Shown in pieces: positions 35,154 to 45,272 of a DNA stretch of 64,000 nucleotides. The notes below the pieces were generated by a model. That model made no database searches. It was given only the letters and a program-made list of their open reading frames with translations, and had not been told where the DNA came from. A program made the translations under genes and the position numbers. Positions within the stretch are counted from its first letter, which is position 1; each line of letters starts with the position of its first letter. The stretch lies in assembly GCA_023433945.1 (NCBI GenBank), contig JAEYTP010000091.1, positions 1 to 64,000 on the forward strand. Direction: 5' to 3'. Source of the stretch: Bacillota bacterium (GTDB taxonomy: Bacteria > Bacillota > Clostridia > Acetivibrionales > DSM-1351).

Positions 35154-36776
35154 ATGTTAAAAACTCTTATTGTAGATGATGAATACTATTTTAGAGAGGC
35201 TCTTAAGGTCTCAATTGATTGGGCCGGGCTAGGTTTTTATATATGTGGTGAAGCAAAAAATGGCAAGGATGCACTTGAAAAGGTTGAAAATATAAATCCT
35301 GATGTAATTATCGTTGACGTCAATATGCCTATTATGGATGGCTTGGAGTTTGTAGAGGCTATCAAGCAAAGAGGCTATAATTGCAAGATTATTATTCTGA
35401 CAGGCCATAGTGAGTTCAATTATGCAAAGCAAGCTGTTCAGCTTGGTGTTAACAATTATGTTCTGAAGCCGGTAGATGAGGAGGAGCTTATAAAGTGTCT
35501 TCTCGAAATTAAAGCCCTTATTGAAAAAGAACTGAGTACCTTAATTGAATTTAATAGCCTAAAGCAGCAAGTCAAGGATAGTATACCGCTATTAAAAGAA
35601 AAGTTTTTAAATGAGTTACTACAAGGCAGTTTTTTGAACAATGAAAAAGAGCTAGTTGATAAAATGAATTACCTCAATATAAAAGCCTCTGAGTATTACA
35701 TGGTGGTTACCATAGAGCTGGACTTAGCTGATGATAAGCTAAAGAACGATGAGGATTTCCAACTCTGGAAGTTTGCTGTATCAAACATTACAAACGAAAT
35801 ACTTGGAGAGAGATTTGTCTTTAGTATGTGTTTCGACAGTGAAGATAGGATTTGTATTATTCTCAACTTAAATGACATGGAGGATTGCACTAATATCAGT
35901 GAGCTTCTTGAAAACAGACTGGATATAATCAGGGCTTTAGTGTACAAGCATCTGGATTTTACTATTACAATAGGCGTTGGAACTGAAAAAAATAAGCTTT
36001 TCAATATACATACCTCTTACAAGGAATCTATCGTAGCACTTAAAAACAAATTAACAATAGGAAGTAATAAGGTAATTATGTATACTTCTGTAGCTGAGTC
36101 TAGAATTAAAGGTAATATTTTTACCAGTGAGCATAGAGGCCAACTTATGATGAATATGCGCATTGGTAATGAGGATGAAGTTAATAAAATTGTTAATGAG
36201 ATTTTTCTAAAGATTAGGAATGAAAATATTCACCATGAGATTCTATTTGTTGTTTGCATTGAAATGGTAGCAGTATGCATGGAGTTCATTGCTGAGGTAG
36301 GATTGAGTTTAGCAAATGTACTCCCGAATAGCAGCCTAAATATTCTTGAGGAGCTTCAATCAAAAAAATCTGTTGACGAGATAGAATCGTGGGTTAAAAG
36401 GTTTTTCAGATTAACACTTGAAGTAGTACAAAAGAATAAGATGTCAAAGGCGTCAAAGCTTGTTGAAGAGGTTAAACACTATATAAAGGACTGTTATCAG
36501 GACGAGGAACTTAGTGTGAATGAAATCGCCAAAAACCTCTTTGTCAATTATGCTCATTTGAGCTATATATTTAAAAGAGATACAGGTGTTACCATCAACG
36601 AATATATTACTGATGTTAGGATAAAGAAGGCAAAAGAGCTTTTTGATAAAGGAGAGTCGTTAATAATTGACGTTGCAGCAAAAGTAGGTTATTCCGATGC
36701 TAATTACTTTGGAAAGTGCTTCAAAAAACGTTATGGCTTAGCTCCAAGTAAGTATATTGATAACAGGGCTAAGTAG
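35154..36776 (+). CDS. YesN-type response regulator with AraC output
   Basis: 540 residues: receiver domain with phospho-acceptor Asp55 in IIVDVNMPIMDG and Lys in YVLKPVDEEEL, a long middle region (about 130-430) as in YesN proteins, then the AraC double HTH (LSVNEIAKNLFVNYAHLSYI, IIDVAAKVGYSDANYFGKCF) ending YGLAPSKY. It is paired with the kinase immediately upstream (AGGAGGG ribosome site). It probably activates the solute-binding protein promoter in the 175-bp gap that follows. Confidence 0.92.
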   Translation: MLKTLIVDDEYYFREALKVSIDWAGLGFYICGEAKNGKDALEKVENINPDVIIVDVNMPIMDGLEFVEAIKQRGYNCKIIILTGHSEFNYAKQAVQLGVNNYVLKPVDEEELIKCLLEIKALIEKELSTLIEFNSLKQQVKDSIPLLKEKFLNELLQGSFLNNEKELVDKMNYLNIKASEYYMVVTIELDLADDKLKNDEDFQLWKFAVSNITNEILGERFVFSMCFDSEDRICIILNLNDMEDCTNISELLENRLDIIRALVYKHLDFTITIGVGTEKNKLFNIHTSYKESIVALKNKLTIGSNKVIMYTSVAESRIKGNIFTSEHRGQLMMNMRIGNEDEVNKIVNEIFLKIRNENIHHEILFVVCIEMVAVCMEFIAEVGLSLANVLPNSSLNILEELQSKKSVDEIESWVKRFFRLTLEVVQKNKMSKASKLVEEVKHYIKDCYQDEELSVNEIAKNLFVNYAHLSYIFKRDTGVTINEYITDVRIKKAKELFDKGESLIIDVAAKVGYSDANYFGKCFKKRYGLAPSKYIDNRAK

Positions 36777-36950
36777 GGTTAGAGAACATTAAATTAATAA
36801 TATTTTCTTCATACCGATTTTTTTCCTTGTCTACAAAAAATAATCCCTTCATTGTACTTTACCAAAGTTATACAATTAGTACGAAACATGAAAGAACCTT
36901 TCGAAAGGGAACAACTCAATAATAAAAAATAATTTATAGGAGGCCCTGAA

Positions 36951-38306
36951 ATGATTAAGTTAGCTAAAATTACGAGTATTGTTGTAGCTATCGGAATGAT
37001 TGCTTCTTTAGCAGCTTGCGGATCATCAGAAGATAAATCTGCAGCGTCCACAGATAGTTCAGTTGCACCAAGTACTGTTGCAGCAGCACCTAGTACAGAT
37101 GCAAAGGCTGAAAAGGTAAAACTAAAATTTCTTTCTTTGAGTACAGACGACAACAGAAATAATATCCGTGAAAAGTACATAAAGGTTAATGTTGAAAAAG
37201 AAATGCCTAACGTTGAGGTTGAATATGACCTGGGCGGCGGCGGACAAGACTATGCAAACAAGCTTAAATCATATAATGCTTCAGGGGATATGCCAGATGT
37301 ATGGTTCTCCGAACAGAATCTCTCCTCAGTAGTAGTTGCGGCAGGAAATGCATTAGATTTATTACCATATGTTCAAAAGAGTGGCTTTGACAAGAAATTC
37401 TCAATGGCAGAAATGGTAGCACCAGATAGTAATGGAAAACTCTATTGTGTTCAGCCAGGAGCAGACCAATACTTTACACCAAGAATCTGGTATCACAAGG
37501 ACGTTTTCACTAAGTATAATATCCAGGTACCTAAGACTTTCGATGAGCTTGTAAAGGTATGTGAAACTCTTAAGTCAAAGGGCTTAATCCCAATGTCTAT
37601 TGCTGGTAAAGAAGGATGGGTTCCTAACTTAGCTATGGTTCAGACAATGATTATGGCTGAAGATCCTCAGGTTGCACAAGACTTGGTAAACAACAAGACT
37701 GATTGGAGCAATCCAGTAGTTAAAAATGCTTTGGGTAGAATACAGAAATTAGTCCAAATTGGCGCATTTGATAAGGGTGTTACAAATGTTGACTATGGAC
37801 CATCCATAGAAGCTTATACTTCAGGTAAGGCAGCAATGCTTGTTATGTTCTCATGGGAAACTACAAACCTTGAAAGTGCTGCTCCAGACACAGATTTCTT
37901 TGCTTGGCCAACAGCTAAAGAAGGTTTGAATCCAGATGACATTATTCAGTACTGGGGAGCTCCTCTAAGTGGATACTTAGTATCAGCTAATACAAAGAAT
38001 CCAGAAGTAGCAGCAAACTTTGCTATGTTCTGTGCAACTCAGGATGGTCTGTTCTACAATGATGGCGGATCACCAACAATGCTTAACACAGGTAAGACAG
38101 TAGAAATTAAGTCCGCATTGTTAAAGAAGAATCTTGACCAGTTTAATGCAGCCAAGATAAAGGTTCCTTCATTATGGGCAGCAACATTTAATTCAAAGAT
38201 GTCAGCAGAATATGCTACACAGAATAGTAAGCTTCTTACTGGTAAGTATTCAGTAGACGAATGGGTTAACGCAATTAATCCAATATGGGCAGATAACTTC
38301 AAATAA
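36951..38306 (+). CDS. ABC transporter sugar-binding lipoprotein
   Basis: 451 residues with a lipoprotein signal (MIKLAKITSIVVAIGMIASL then AAC) putting the lipid on Cys23, a Ser/Ala/Pro-rich linker, then an extracellular solute-binding family 1 fold (ASGDMPDVWFSEQ, YTSGKAAMLVMFSW). It captures an oligosaccharide outside the membrane and delivers it to the two permeases downstream. It has a very strong ribosome site, AGGAGG. The alpha-galactosidase that follows suggests an alpha-galactoside such as raffinose-type or galactomannan fragments (inference). A 15-bp perfect stem-loop after the gene likely keeps its level above that of the permeases. Confidence 0.92.
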   Translation: MIKLAKITSIVVAIGMIASLAACGSSEDKSAASTDSSVAPSTVAAAPSTDAKAEKVKLKFLSLSTDDNRNNIREKYIKVNVEKEMPNVEVEYDLGGGGQDYANKLKSYNASGDMPDVWFSEQNLSSVVVAAGNALDLLPYVQKSGFDKKFSMAEMVAPDSNGKLYCVQPGADQYFTPRIWYHKDVFTKYNIQVPKTFDELVKVCETLKSKGLIPMSIAGKEGWVPNLAMVQTMIMAEDPQVAQDLVNNKTDWSNPVVKNALGRIQKLVQIGAFDKGVTNVDYGPSIEAYTSGKAAMLVMFSWETTNLESAAPDTDFFAWPTAKEGLNPDDIIQYWGAPLSGYLVSANTKNPEVAANFAMFCATQDGLFYNDGGSPTMLNTGKTVEIKSALLKKNLDQFNAAKIKVPSLWAATFNSKMSAEYATQNSKLLTGKYSVDEWVNAINPIWADNFK

Positions 38307-38334
38307 TTTCCTCCTTTAAGAGTAAAATACTAAT

Positions 38335-38369
38335 ACATCCCTATATGAGTATCTCTCATATAGGGATGT
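38335..38369 (+). other. Intercistronic stem-loop between binding protein and permease
   Basis: A perfect 15-bp stem (ACATCCCTATATGAG with its complement) and a 5-base loop, without a T run. In ABC sugar operons such stems protect the upstream mRNA or partly stop transcription, giving excess binding protein. Confidence 0.75.
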
Positions 38370-38389
38370 TAGTTAATACAGGTGATAAT

Positions 38390-39274
38390 ATGAACAAATA
38401 TTATGGTAACAAGCTCGCAATATTTCTTTTCTCCTTTCCAGCATTAGCCTTATTTACAGCATTTGTTTTTTACCCTATTATTCCAGAAGTTATGATTAGC
38501 TTTCAAAACAATGATGGATTCAAAAGTCTAGGATATATTGGATTTGAAAACTATATTAGGGTATTTAAAGATCCTACCTTCTGGAAATCGAACGGTAATA
38601 CTTTGTTAATTGTATTTCTATCTACATTTGTAGGATTGCCTATATCAATGGCTCTTGCGTTAATAATGGATAGACAAAGTGATTTCATGAGAAGGTTTTT
38701 TAAGGCAAGTAGCGTATTCCCGGCAGTACTTTCTGTAACAGTTATAGCTCAGATGTGGATTGCAATTTATGAACCACAGTGGGGACTTATAAACAGCATA
38801 TTAAATGCAGTAGGCATGGACAATCTCGAACTTGCATGGTTGTCAGATGAAAGAACAGTAGTGATTTGTATAACAATAGCATTTTTATGGCAGTACATAG
38901 GCTTAAATGCATTATTATTTTACACAGGTATAAAGGCTATACCAACAACTTATTATGAAGCAGCAGTTATTGACGGTGCAGGGTTTATAAAAACCTCTTT
39001 AAAGATAACCATTCCACTATTACAAGATGTAACGAAATATGTACTTATAATATCTGTTCTCGGAAGTATGTCTCAATTCGCCCATGTACGTATAATGACT
39101 GCTGGTGGACCGGGTGATTCATCAAGAACAGTTATATATCAGTTGTTTTACAAGGCATTTTCAGCGTCTGACTTTGGCCAGGGCTGTGCAATTGCAATAA
39201 TATTTATAGTACAATGCTTGATTTTGACATTTATTATTAATCGTTTCGTAGCAAGAGAAAAAATCGAGTTTTAG
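38390..39274 (+). CDS. ABC sugar transporter permease (MalF/MsmF type)
   Basis: About 294 residues from the ATG at 38390 (AGGTGATAAT before it); an upstream ATG at 38345 lies in the stem-loop and is unlikely. It has six membrane helices, and the EAA loop is YYEAAVIDGAGFIKTSLKIT, which contacts the ATPase. It forms the channel with the next gene. It is 15 bases upstream of that gene. No ATPase gene is nearby, so a shared MsmK/UgpC-type ATPase elsewhere must energise it. Confidence 0.92.
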   Translation: MNKYYGNKLAIFLFSFPALALFTAFVFYPIIPEVMISFQNNDGFKSLGYIGFENYIRVFKDPTFWKSNGNTLLIVFLSTFVGLPISMALALIMDRQSDFMRRFFKASSVFPAVLSVTVIAQMWIAIYEPQWGLINSILNAVGMDNLELAWLSDERTVVICITIAFLWQYIGLNALLFYTGIKAIPTTYYEAAVIDGAGFIKTSLKITIPLLQDVTKYVLIISVLGSMSQFAHVRIMTAGGPGDSSRTVIYQLFYKAFSASDFGQGCAIAIIFIVQCLILTFIINRFVAREKIEF

Positions 39275-39289
39275 GATGGTGGATTAGAC

Positions 39290-40123
39290 ATGAATTTGAA
39301 AAATAGTAAAATCAAAATACTGGCAAATATATTTATGGTAGTTCTAGGACTTACATTTCTATTTCCGATGTATTGGATGATAGTAATGTCATTCAAATCA
39401 AAAAGTGAAGTATATACCAACCCGTTTGGGTTGCCTATAGAATGGGTTTTCAACAACTATGGGGATGCTCTTGAAAAGTTTAATTTTATAAGGTATTTTA
39501 CAAATAGTATTATTTACTCGGCTAGTACCATTATAATTACAATATTCCTAGGAAGTATGTTAGCGTACTGTCTTAGCAGAATGAATTGGAAAAGAAAGAA
39601 CCTGGCTTTAAGCTATATTTCAATGGGTCTCATTGTACCTGCTCAGGTAGTTATAATACCAATTCTGATAATGGTTAAGGATATGGGCTTAAAAGGTACT
39701 CATCTAGGCTTAATATTACCTTATTCAGCTTTTGCCCTCTCATCCTGCGTACTCATGCTATATGCATTTTTCAGAACCTTACCCAAGGAGCTTGAGGAAG
39801 CAGCTTGTATAGATGGATGTAACATTTATCAAACGTTCTTCCGAATAATAGTCCCGATAATAAAACCAGCTTTGGCGACTCAATGTGTATTAATATTTAT
39901 GAATGTATACAATGAATTCTTCCTGGCCTTCATTCTAGGTGCTGATGACAAGATAAGACCTTTAACCGTTGGACTTTTGAATTTCTTTGTAAGTATAGGA
40001 GTGTCTCATTGGGGGCAGATTGGTGCTGCAATGATTATTACAAGCTTACCTACCGTCATTGTATATATGATTGGAAATGAACAAATCGAGAATGCCCTCA
40101 CCGCAGGAGCAATATTGAAATAA
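39290..40123 (+). CDS. ABC sugar transporter permease (MalG/MsmG type)
   Basis: 277 residues, six membrane helices, with the EAA loop LPKELEEAACIDGCNIYQTF and the C-terminal end IENALTAGAILK typical of MalG-like permeases. It pairs with the permease just upstream. The stop is followed almost at once by fold-back repeat cluster C, which probably ends the importer transcript. Confidence 0.92.
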   Translation: MNLKNSKIKILANIFMVVLGLTFLFPMYWMIVMSFKSKSEVYTNPFGLPIEWVFNNYGDALEKFNFIRYFTNSIIYSASTIIITIFLGSMLAYCLSRMNWKRKNLALSYISMGLIVPAQVVIIPILIMVKDMGLKGTHLGLILPYSAFALSSCVLMLYAFFRTLPKELEEAACIDGCNIYQTFFRIIVPIIKPALATQCVLIFMNVYNEFFLAFILGADDKIRPLTVGLLNFFVSIGVSHWGQIGAAMIITSLPTVIVYMIGNEQIENALTAGAILK

Positions 40124-40133
40124 AAAACATAAT

Positions 40134-40252
40134 GAGTCAATGGGGACGGTTCTCTTTTGACTCATTTTTTATTTTCGAGTCAAAAGAGAACCGTCCCTTC
40201 TGACTCACTGACTCAAAGAGAACCGTCCCTGCTGACTTTGCTGACTCATTTT
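40134..40252. repeat. Fold-back repeat cluster C (core GGGACGGTTC)
   Basis: One forward unit (GAGTCAATGGGGACGGTTCT) and two inverted units with GAGTCA borders. The forward and first inverted unit form a stem of about 20 bp with a T-rich loop. It lies between the permease and alpha-galactosidase genes. Confidence 0.9.
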
Positions 40253-40319
40253 TAGTTTGCAGTCTTATAAGAAATGAGATAAACTAGAAAAAATATGTAA
40301 AAAATGGAGATGCAAAATA

Positions 40320-42509
40320 ATGTCTATATTAATTGATAAATCCAGACTAATATTCCTCCTTAATTCAAAAAACTCTACCTATGCCTTTCAAATTGTAAAG
40401 TCGGGCATTCCTGCTCACCTTTATTGGGGTAAAAAACTTAGAAATGTAAGCGCTGAAAATATACTAGTATATAAAGATAGGGCGTTTTCTCCGCACCATG
40501 ACTTAGGGGATAAATCGTATTCATTGGATTTAATTCCACAAGAGTATCCTGCCTTTGGTCATGGCGATTTCAGGATACCTGCTTATCAGGTGGAGTTAGA
40601 GGATGGAACTTGCGTATCTGAACTCAGATATAAGGGTTATAGAACTCTAAAAGGAAAACCTGCCCTTGAGGGACTGCCAGCTACATATGTGGAAAATGAA
40701 GACGAAGCGGATACTGTAATTATCGAAATGTATGACGAAGTTATTGGATTGACTGCACATCTAATTTATACGGTATACAGTCAGTTGGATGTTATTACAA
40801 GAAGTGTTAGGTTTATAAACAATAGTGATTCAGATATTATTCTAAATAATGCGCTGAGTATGAGCGTTGATTTTCCACACTATAACTACGATTTCATGCA
40901 GCTTTCGGGCTCTTGGGCAAGGGAAAGACATATTTACAGACAGCCACTCAGACCGGGGCAGCAATCAGTAGAAAGTAGAAGGGGCGCAAGCAGCCATCAG
41001 CATAATCCTTTTATTGCACTTTTGAGTAAGGATGCAAATGAGGTTAGCGGTGAGGTTTATGGGATTAATCTAGTATACAGCGGAAACTTCGTAGCTCAGG
41101 CAGAAGTCGATCAGTATTCTACTACAAGAGTTTCTATAGGAATAAATCCTCATAATTTTAAGTGGACACTAGAATGTAAAGAGACATTTCAAACCCCAGA
41201 GGCCGTTATGGTGTATTCATCAAATGGATTAGGAGAGATGTCAAGAACCTTCCATAGGCTATATAGGACAAGGCTTTGCAGAGGACAATTTAAGGAAAAA
41301 AGCAGACCAGTATTGATTAATAACTGGGAAGGTACCTACTTCGCTTTTAATGCCGACAAAATTGAGGCAATTGCAAAGGTTGGGCAAGATCTGGGAATTG
41401 AGCTTTTTGTATTGGACGATGGGTGGTTTGGCGTTAGAAATGATGATACCACTTCATTAGGGGACTGGTTTGTAAATAAAGACAAGCTACCTGGGGGATT
41501 GAAAGACCTTGGTGATAGGATAAATAAACTCAATATGAAGTTTGGTCTGTGGTTTGAGCCAGAGATGGTTTCTCCAAAAAGTGAGTTATATACTTCCCAT
41601 CCTGACTGGTGTCTCCATGTGCAAAACCGCACAAGAAGTGAAGGAAGAAATCAGCTCATACTGGACTTGTCAAGAAAGGATGTGCAGGACTATATTATTA
41701 GTGCAATCTGTTCAGTGCTTGAGAGTGCTCCAATAGAATATGTTAAATGGGATATGAATAGACATATGACGGATGTCGCTTCAGCGCTTCTGCCTTCAAA
41801 TAGGCAAAAGGAGACAGCTCACAGATATATGTTGGGACTATACAGAGTACTAGAAGAGATAACATCACGCAATCCTAAAGTTTTGTTTGAGAGCTGTTCT
41901 GGTGGGGGAGGAAGGTTTGACCCTGGAATCTTGTACTATATGCCTCAGACCTGGACGAGTGATAATACAGATGCAGTAGATAGATTAAAAATACAATACG
42001 GGACCAGCATTGTTTATCCTGCTAGCAGTATGGGAGCACATGTTTCGGCAGTGCCTAACCATCAAGTGGGCAGAATAACACCTCTTAAAACTAGGGGGGA
42101 TGTTGCAATGAGCGGGAATTTCGGATATGAGCTGGACCTAACGAGCCTGACTGAGTTGGAGAAAGCGGAAGTTAAAGCACAGGTCATTCAGTACAAAAAA
42201 CTGAGGGATTTGATTCAGTTTGGGGATATGTACAGGCTGAGTAGTCCATTTGAGGGAAATACGACAGCATGGATGTTTGTTTCACAGGACAGAAATGCTG
42301 CATTTGTAGCATATTTCAGAGTGCTTGACATTGCCAATAGACCTATTGAAATGCTGAAGCTTCAAGGGCTGGATGAAGATAAGGACTATTGCATTTCAGG
42401 ATTGAATGGGGTATTAGGCGGGGATGAACTAATGTATGCAGGCTTATGGGTTGGAGATATTACAGGAGATTATCAGAGCAGGATTTGGTATCTTGAGGCT
42501 AAGTGTTAA
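40320..42509 (+). CDS. GH36 alpha-galactosidase
   Basis: 729 residues with the three-domain GH36 layout: N-terminal beta-supersandwich (to about 320), barrel (about 325-625), C-terminal beta domain. Nucleophile Asp478 is in YVKWDMNRHMTD. Acid/base Asp548 is in TWTSDNTDAVDR. The substrate-binding loop is ESCSGGGGRFDPGILYYMPQ. It has no signal peptide and is cytoplasmic. It removes alpha-1,6-linked galactose from raffinose-type or galactomannan oligosaccharides imported by the transporter just upstream, delivering galactose that could feed the gatD/gatZ/AKR operon. The ribosome site is GGAG with a long spacing. Confidence 0.93.
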   Translation: MSILIDKSRLIFLLNSKNSTYAFQIVKSGIPAHLYWGKKLRNVSAENILVYKDRAFSPHHDLGDKSYSLDLIPQEYPAFGHGDFRIPAYQVELEDGTCVSELRYKGYRTLKGKPALEGLPATYVENEDEADTVIIEMYDEVIGLTAHLIYTVYSQLDVITRSVRFINNSDSDIILNNALSMSVDFPHYNYDFMQLSGSWARERHIYRQPLRPGQQSVESRRGASSHQHNPFIALLSKDANEVSGEVYGINLVYSGNFVAQAEVDQYSTTRVSIGINPHNFKWTLECKETFQTPEAVMVYSSNGLGEMSRTFHRLYRTRLCRGQFKEKSRPVLINNWEGTYFAFNADKIEAIAKVGQDLGIELFVLDDGWFGVRNDDTTSLGDWFVNKDKLPGGLKDLGDRINKLNMKFGLWFEPEMVSPKSELYTSHPDWCLHVQNRTRSEGRNQLILDLSRKDVQDYIISAICSVLESAPIEYVKWDMNRHMTDVASALLPSNRQKETAHRYMLGLYRVLEEITSRNPKVLFESCSGGGGRFDPGILYYMPQTWTSDNTDAVDRLKIQYGTSIVYPASSMGAHVSAVPNHQVGRITPLKTRGDVAMSGNFGYELDLTSLTELEKAEVKAQVIQYKKLRDLIQFGDMYRLSSPFEGNTTAWMFVSQDRNAAFVAYFRVLDIANRPIEMLKLQGLDEDKDYCISGLNGVLGGDELMYAGLWVGDITGDYQSRIWYLEAKC

Positions 42510-42521
42510 GTAAGATTTAGT

Positions 42522-42745
42522 TGAGTCAATGGGTTGTCAAGAGTCAATGGGAGTCAATGGGGACGGTTCCTTATTGACTCATTTTTTGTCTTAGTGAGTC
42601 AACCTGAGTCAAAAGAGAACCGTCCCTCCTGAGTCAAAAGAGAACCGTCCCCCCTGACTCGCTGACTTCTTTTTTTGACTCGCTGAGTCAAAGAGAACCG
42701 TCCCCACTGACTCATGAGTCAAAAAAGAACCGTCCCCCCTGACTC
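42522..42745. repeat. Fold-back repeat cluster D (core GGGACGGTTC)
   Basis: The largest cluster: one full forward unit plus partial forward pieces, then four inverted units (GAACCGTCCC with GAGTCA borders). It follows the alpha-galactosidase stop. The remaining 245 bases up to cysE are AT-rich, with no T-box or other leader that I can recognise. Confidence 0.9.
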
Positions 42746-42991
42746 AGTGTAAACTTTTTCACATGCTCTACATATATCAATATATAAAGTGTTGCTGTCA
42801 TTTCTTAAAACTGTTAAAATTATCTTTTACAGGATTGTATAGTCATAATGCTAAATGCAGAGTTTTTAGGTTTGTGTTCCGGGGTATTAATATTACTATT
42901 AGAAATGTTATTTATACCATTAATATTAATGAAAAATTTGGCTGGTCATAACATTATAAGGTTTATTTATATATAGAGAGGACTGTAGGTT

Positions 42992-43717
42992 ATGTTCAAG
43001 GGACTATTAACCGACGCAAGATCAATAGCAGGAAGAGACCCCGCAGCAAGGAATACATTTGAGGTATTTTTGCTGTATCCAGGCCTTCATGCACTAATTT
43101 ACCATAGAATATCTCACTGGTTTTATAAAAAAAGACTATTTTTTATTGCTAGACTTATATCTCAGATGGGACGTTTTTTTACCGGTATAGAAATCCATCC
43201 TGGTGCAAAAATAGGCAGAGGATTATTTATCGACCACGGAATGGGTGTTGTTATAGGTTCATCTGCTGAGATAGGAGATAATTGTACAATTTATCATGGC
43301 GTTACATTGGGTGGTACCGGCAAGGATAAAGGCGCAAAAAGACACCCTACAATTGGGAATAATGTACTTATTGGAGCAGGTGCCAAGGTTTTAGGCCCAA
43401 TTAATGTTGGAGATAATTCCACTATAGGAGCAAATACCTTTGTATCTTCTGATGTCGAGGCATTTTCAACTGTAGTAGGAATTAAAGGAAGAGTTGTTAA
43501 AAAAGGTAATACAAAGGTAGAAAGCCCTTCAGAATCTCTGGATCAGGTGCATATGCCAGACCCTATTGCTCAAGAGTTGTGCAGGTTGGGACATAGAATT
43601 TCGATGCTTGAACAACAGTTGAACAGTAAACAGGAAGTTAATAGAGAAATAAAATCAGATGATTCTTCTAAATTACTTTCTAATATTGTTTGTGAAGAAA
43701 AGAATGTTGATTTATAA
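42992..43717 (+). CDS. cysE: Serine O-acetyltransferase
   Basis: 241 residues. A helical N-terminal region (ARNTFEVFLLYPGLHALIYH) is followed by a left-handed beta-helix of hexapeptides (IHPGAKIGRGLFIDHGMGVVIG) with the catalytic His in YHGVTLGG. It makes O-acetylserine for cysteine synthesis. The tail after the beta-helix (about 60 residues) is longer than in E. coli CysE. It is next to cysS, as in many clostridia and bacilli. It has a GAGAGGA ribosome site. Confidence 0.93.
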   Translation: MFKGLLTDARSIAGRDPAARNTFEVFLLYPGLHALIYHRISHWFYKKRLFFIARLISQMGRFFTGIEIHPGAKIGRGLFIDHGMGVVIGSSAEIGDNCTIYHGVTLGGTGKDKGAKRHPTIGNNVLIGAGAKVLGPINVGDNSTIGANTFVSSDVEAFSTVVGIKGRVVKKGNTKVESPSESLDQVHMPDPIAQELCRLGHRISMLEQQLNSKQEVNREIKSDDSSKLLSNIVCEEKNVDL

Positions 43718-43857
43718 TATATAGCAGAGGATTTTAATTATACGATGAATAAGTAATTGAATTATCTTATAAGTAAGTTTAGAACACTGATATTAATATA
43801 TAAGTTTAGATCAATGATTCATAATAAATATTTGTTGAACAGTGAAAGGAGAAACAA

Positions 43858-45240
43858 ATGAAGGTATATAATACGCTGACCAGACAAAAAGAAGACTTTA
43901 AGCCTATTTCAGGAAATGAAGTGAGAATATATTCTTGTGGACCTACAGTATATAAGGATGCACATATAGGGAATTTAAGAGCATATGTTTTCATGGACTT
44001 GCTAAGAAGGGTTTTAGAATACAATGGTTATACACTTAATCATGCCATGAATATTACTGACGTTGGACACCTTGTCTCTGATGAGGACGAAGGCGAGGAC
44101 AAGATGGCTAAAAGTGCCCGTGAGGAAAAGAAAACACCATGGGAGATAGCAGAATACTATACTAATATCTTTATGAATGATATAAAGGCATTAAATATAG
44201 AGGTACCTGAGGTTGTACCAAAAGCAACCGATCACATTCAGGAAATGCTTGAGTTTGTGGAAGGCCTTGTTGAAATGGGTTACGGATATGAGACGTCCGA
44301 CGGAATATATTTTGATATTCAGAAGTTTGATGAATATGGCAAGCTCTCAAGGCTCAACCTAGAGGAGCAAATTGCAGGTGCTAGAGTTGAGGTTAATGAG
44401 GAAAAGAGGCATCCTGCTGACTTTGCACTGTGGAAGAAGGCCCCAAAAGAGCACATTATGCAATGGCCAAGCAGATGGGGAATGGGATACCCAGGGTGGC
44501 ATATTGAGTGTTCTGCAATGGGTAGAAAGTATCTTGGAGATACATTTGATATTCATACAGGTGGTGTTGACCATATACCTGTGCATCATGAAAATGAAAT
44601 TGCCCAGTCAGAAGCCCTTTTGGGTAAACCAGCAGTAAACTACTGGATGCATTGTGAGTTTATGATGGTTAATAACGGTAAAATGTCCAAGAGTCTCGGT
44701 AATACTTACACAATTAAGGACTTGAAGGAAAAGGGCTTTGATCCTCTCGCATTGAGGTATATGTGCTTGAATGCACATTATAGAAACAAACTCAACTTTA
44801 CATGGGAAGGTATGGAATCCTCCCAGGTTGCTTATGATAGATTTGTTGATGGAGCACTGGCTCACAAGGGTGGAACAGATAAGGTTGATAATGGGGTGGT
44901 AGAGGGCTTCAAGAACGAGTTTGAAGACGCTATAAATGATGACCTCAACATTCCAAAGGCTCTGGGTATAGCTTGGAATGTGGTGCGTTATCCTCAAAAG
45001 TCTCAGAAGCTTTTTGAACTTCTAGAAAAAATGAATACCGTTTTTGGCTTCTCACTTGAGAAGAAGGAAGTAAAGGAACCAGAGGTTTCACCGGAGATTA
45101 TGGCTCTCGTGGAAGAGAGACAAACCGCTAGAAAAGAAAAGAATTGGAAAAGAGCGGACGAAATAAGAGATGCACTCAAAGAAAAGGGAGTTGCTGTAGA
45201 AGATACTGCACAGGGCCCTAAAGTTAAATTTATTAATTGA
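43858..45240 (+). CDS. cysS: Cysteinyl-tRNA synthetase
   Basis: 460 residues, class I synthetase. The HIGH-like motif is in KDAHIGNLRAY and the KMSKS motif in GKMSKSLGNTY. A zinc-site Cys lies in YSCGPTVY, and further ligands in WHIECSAM with HHENEIAQSEA. It charges tRNA-Cys. It follows cysE with a 140-bp gap and AAAGGAG as ribosome site. The downstream hairpin at 45273-45317 ends the transcript. Confidence 0.95.
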   Translation: MKVYNTLTRQKEDFKPISGNEVRIYSCGPTVYKDAHIGNLRAYVFMDLLRRVLEYNGYTLNHAMNITDVGHLVSDEDEGEDKMAKSAREEKKTPWEIAEYYTNIFMNDIKALNIEVPEVVPKATDHIQEMLEFVEGLVEMGYGYETSDGIYFDIQKFDEYGKLSRLNLEEQIAGARVEVNEEKRHPADFALWKKAPKEHIMQWPSRWGMGYPGWHIECSAMGRKYLGDTFDIHTGGVDHIPVHHENEIAQSEALLGKPAVNYWMHCEFMMVNNGKMSKSLGNTYTIKDLKEKGFDPLALRYMCLNAHYRNKLNFTWEGMESSQVAYDRFVDGALAHKGGTDKVDNGVVEGFKNEFEDAINDDLNIPKALGIAWNVVRYPQKSQKLFELLEKMNTVFGFSLEKKEVKEPEVSPEIMALVEERQTARKEKNWKRADEIRDALKEKGVAVEDTAQGPKVKFIN

Positions 45241-45272
45241 TTATTTAAAGAGATTATATAGAACAAGAATAA

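Noticed and set aside
42763..42951. 62-residue frame upstream of cysE
   Set aside because: AT-rich, no ribosome site and no protein-like pattern; probably chance.
42746..42991. T-box leader for cysE-cysS
   Set aside because: No specifier stem or T-box sequence could be found.
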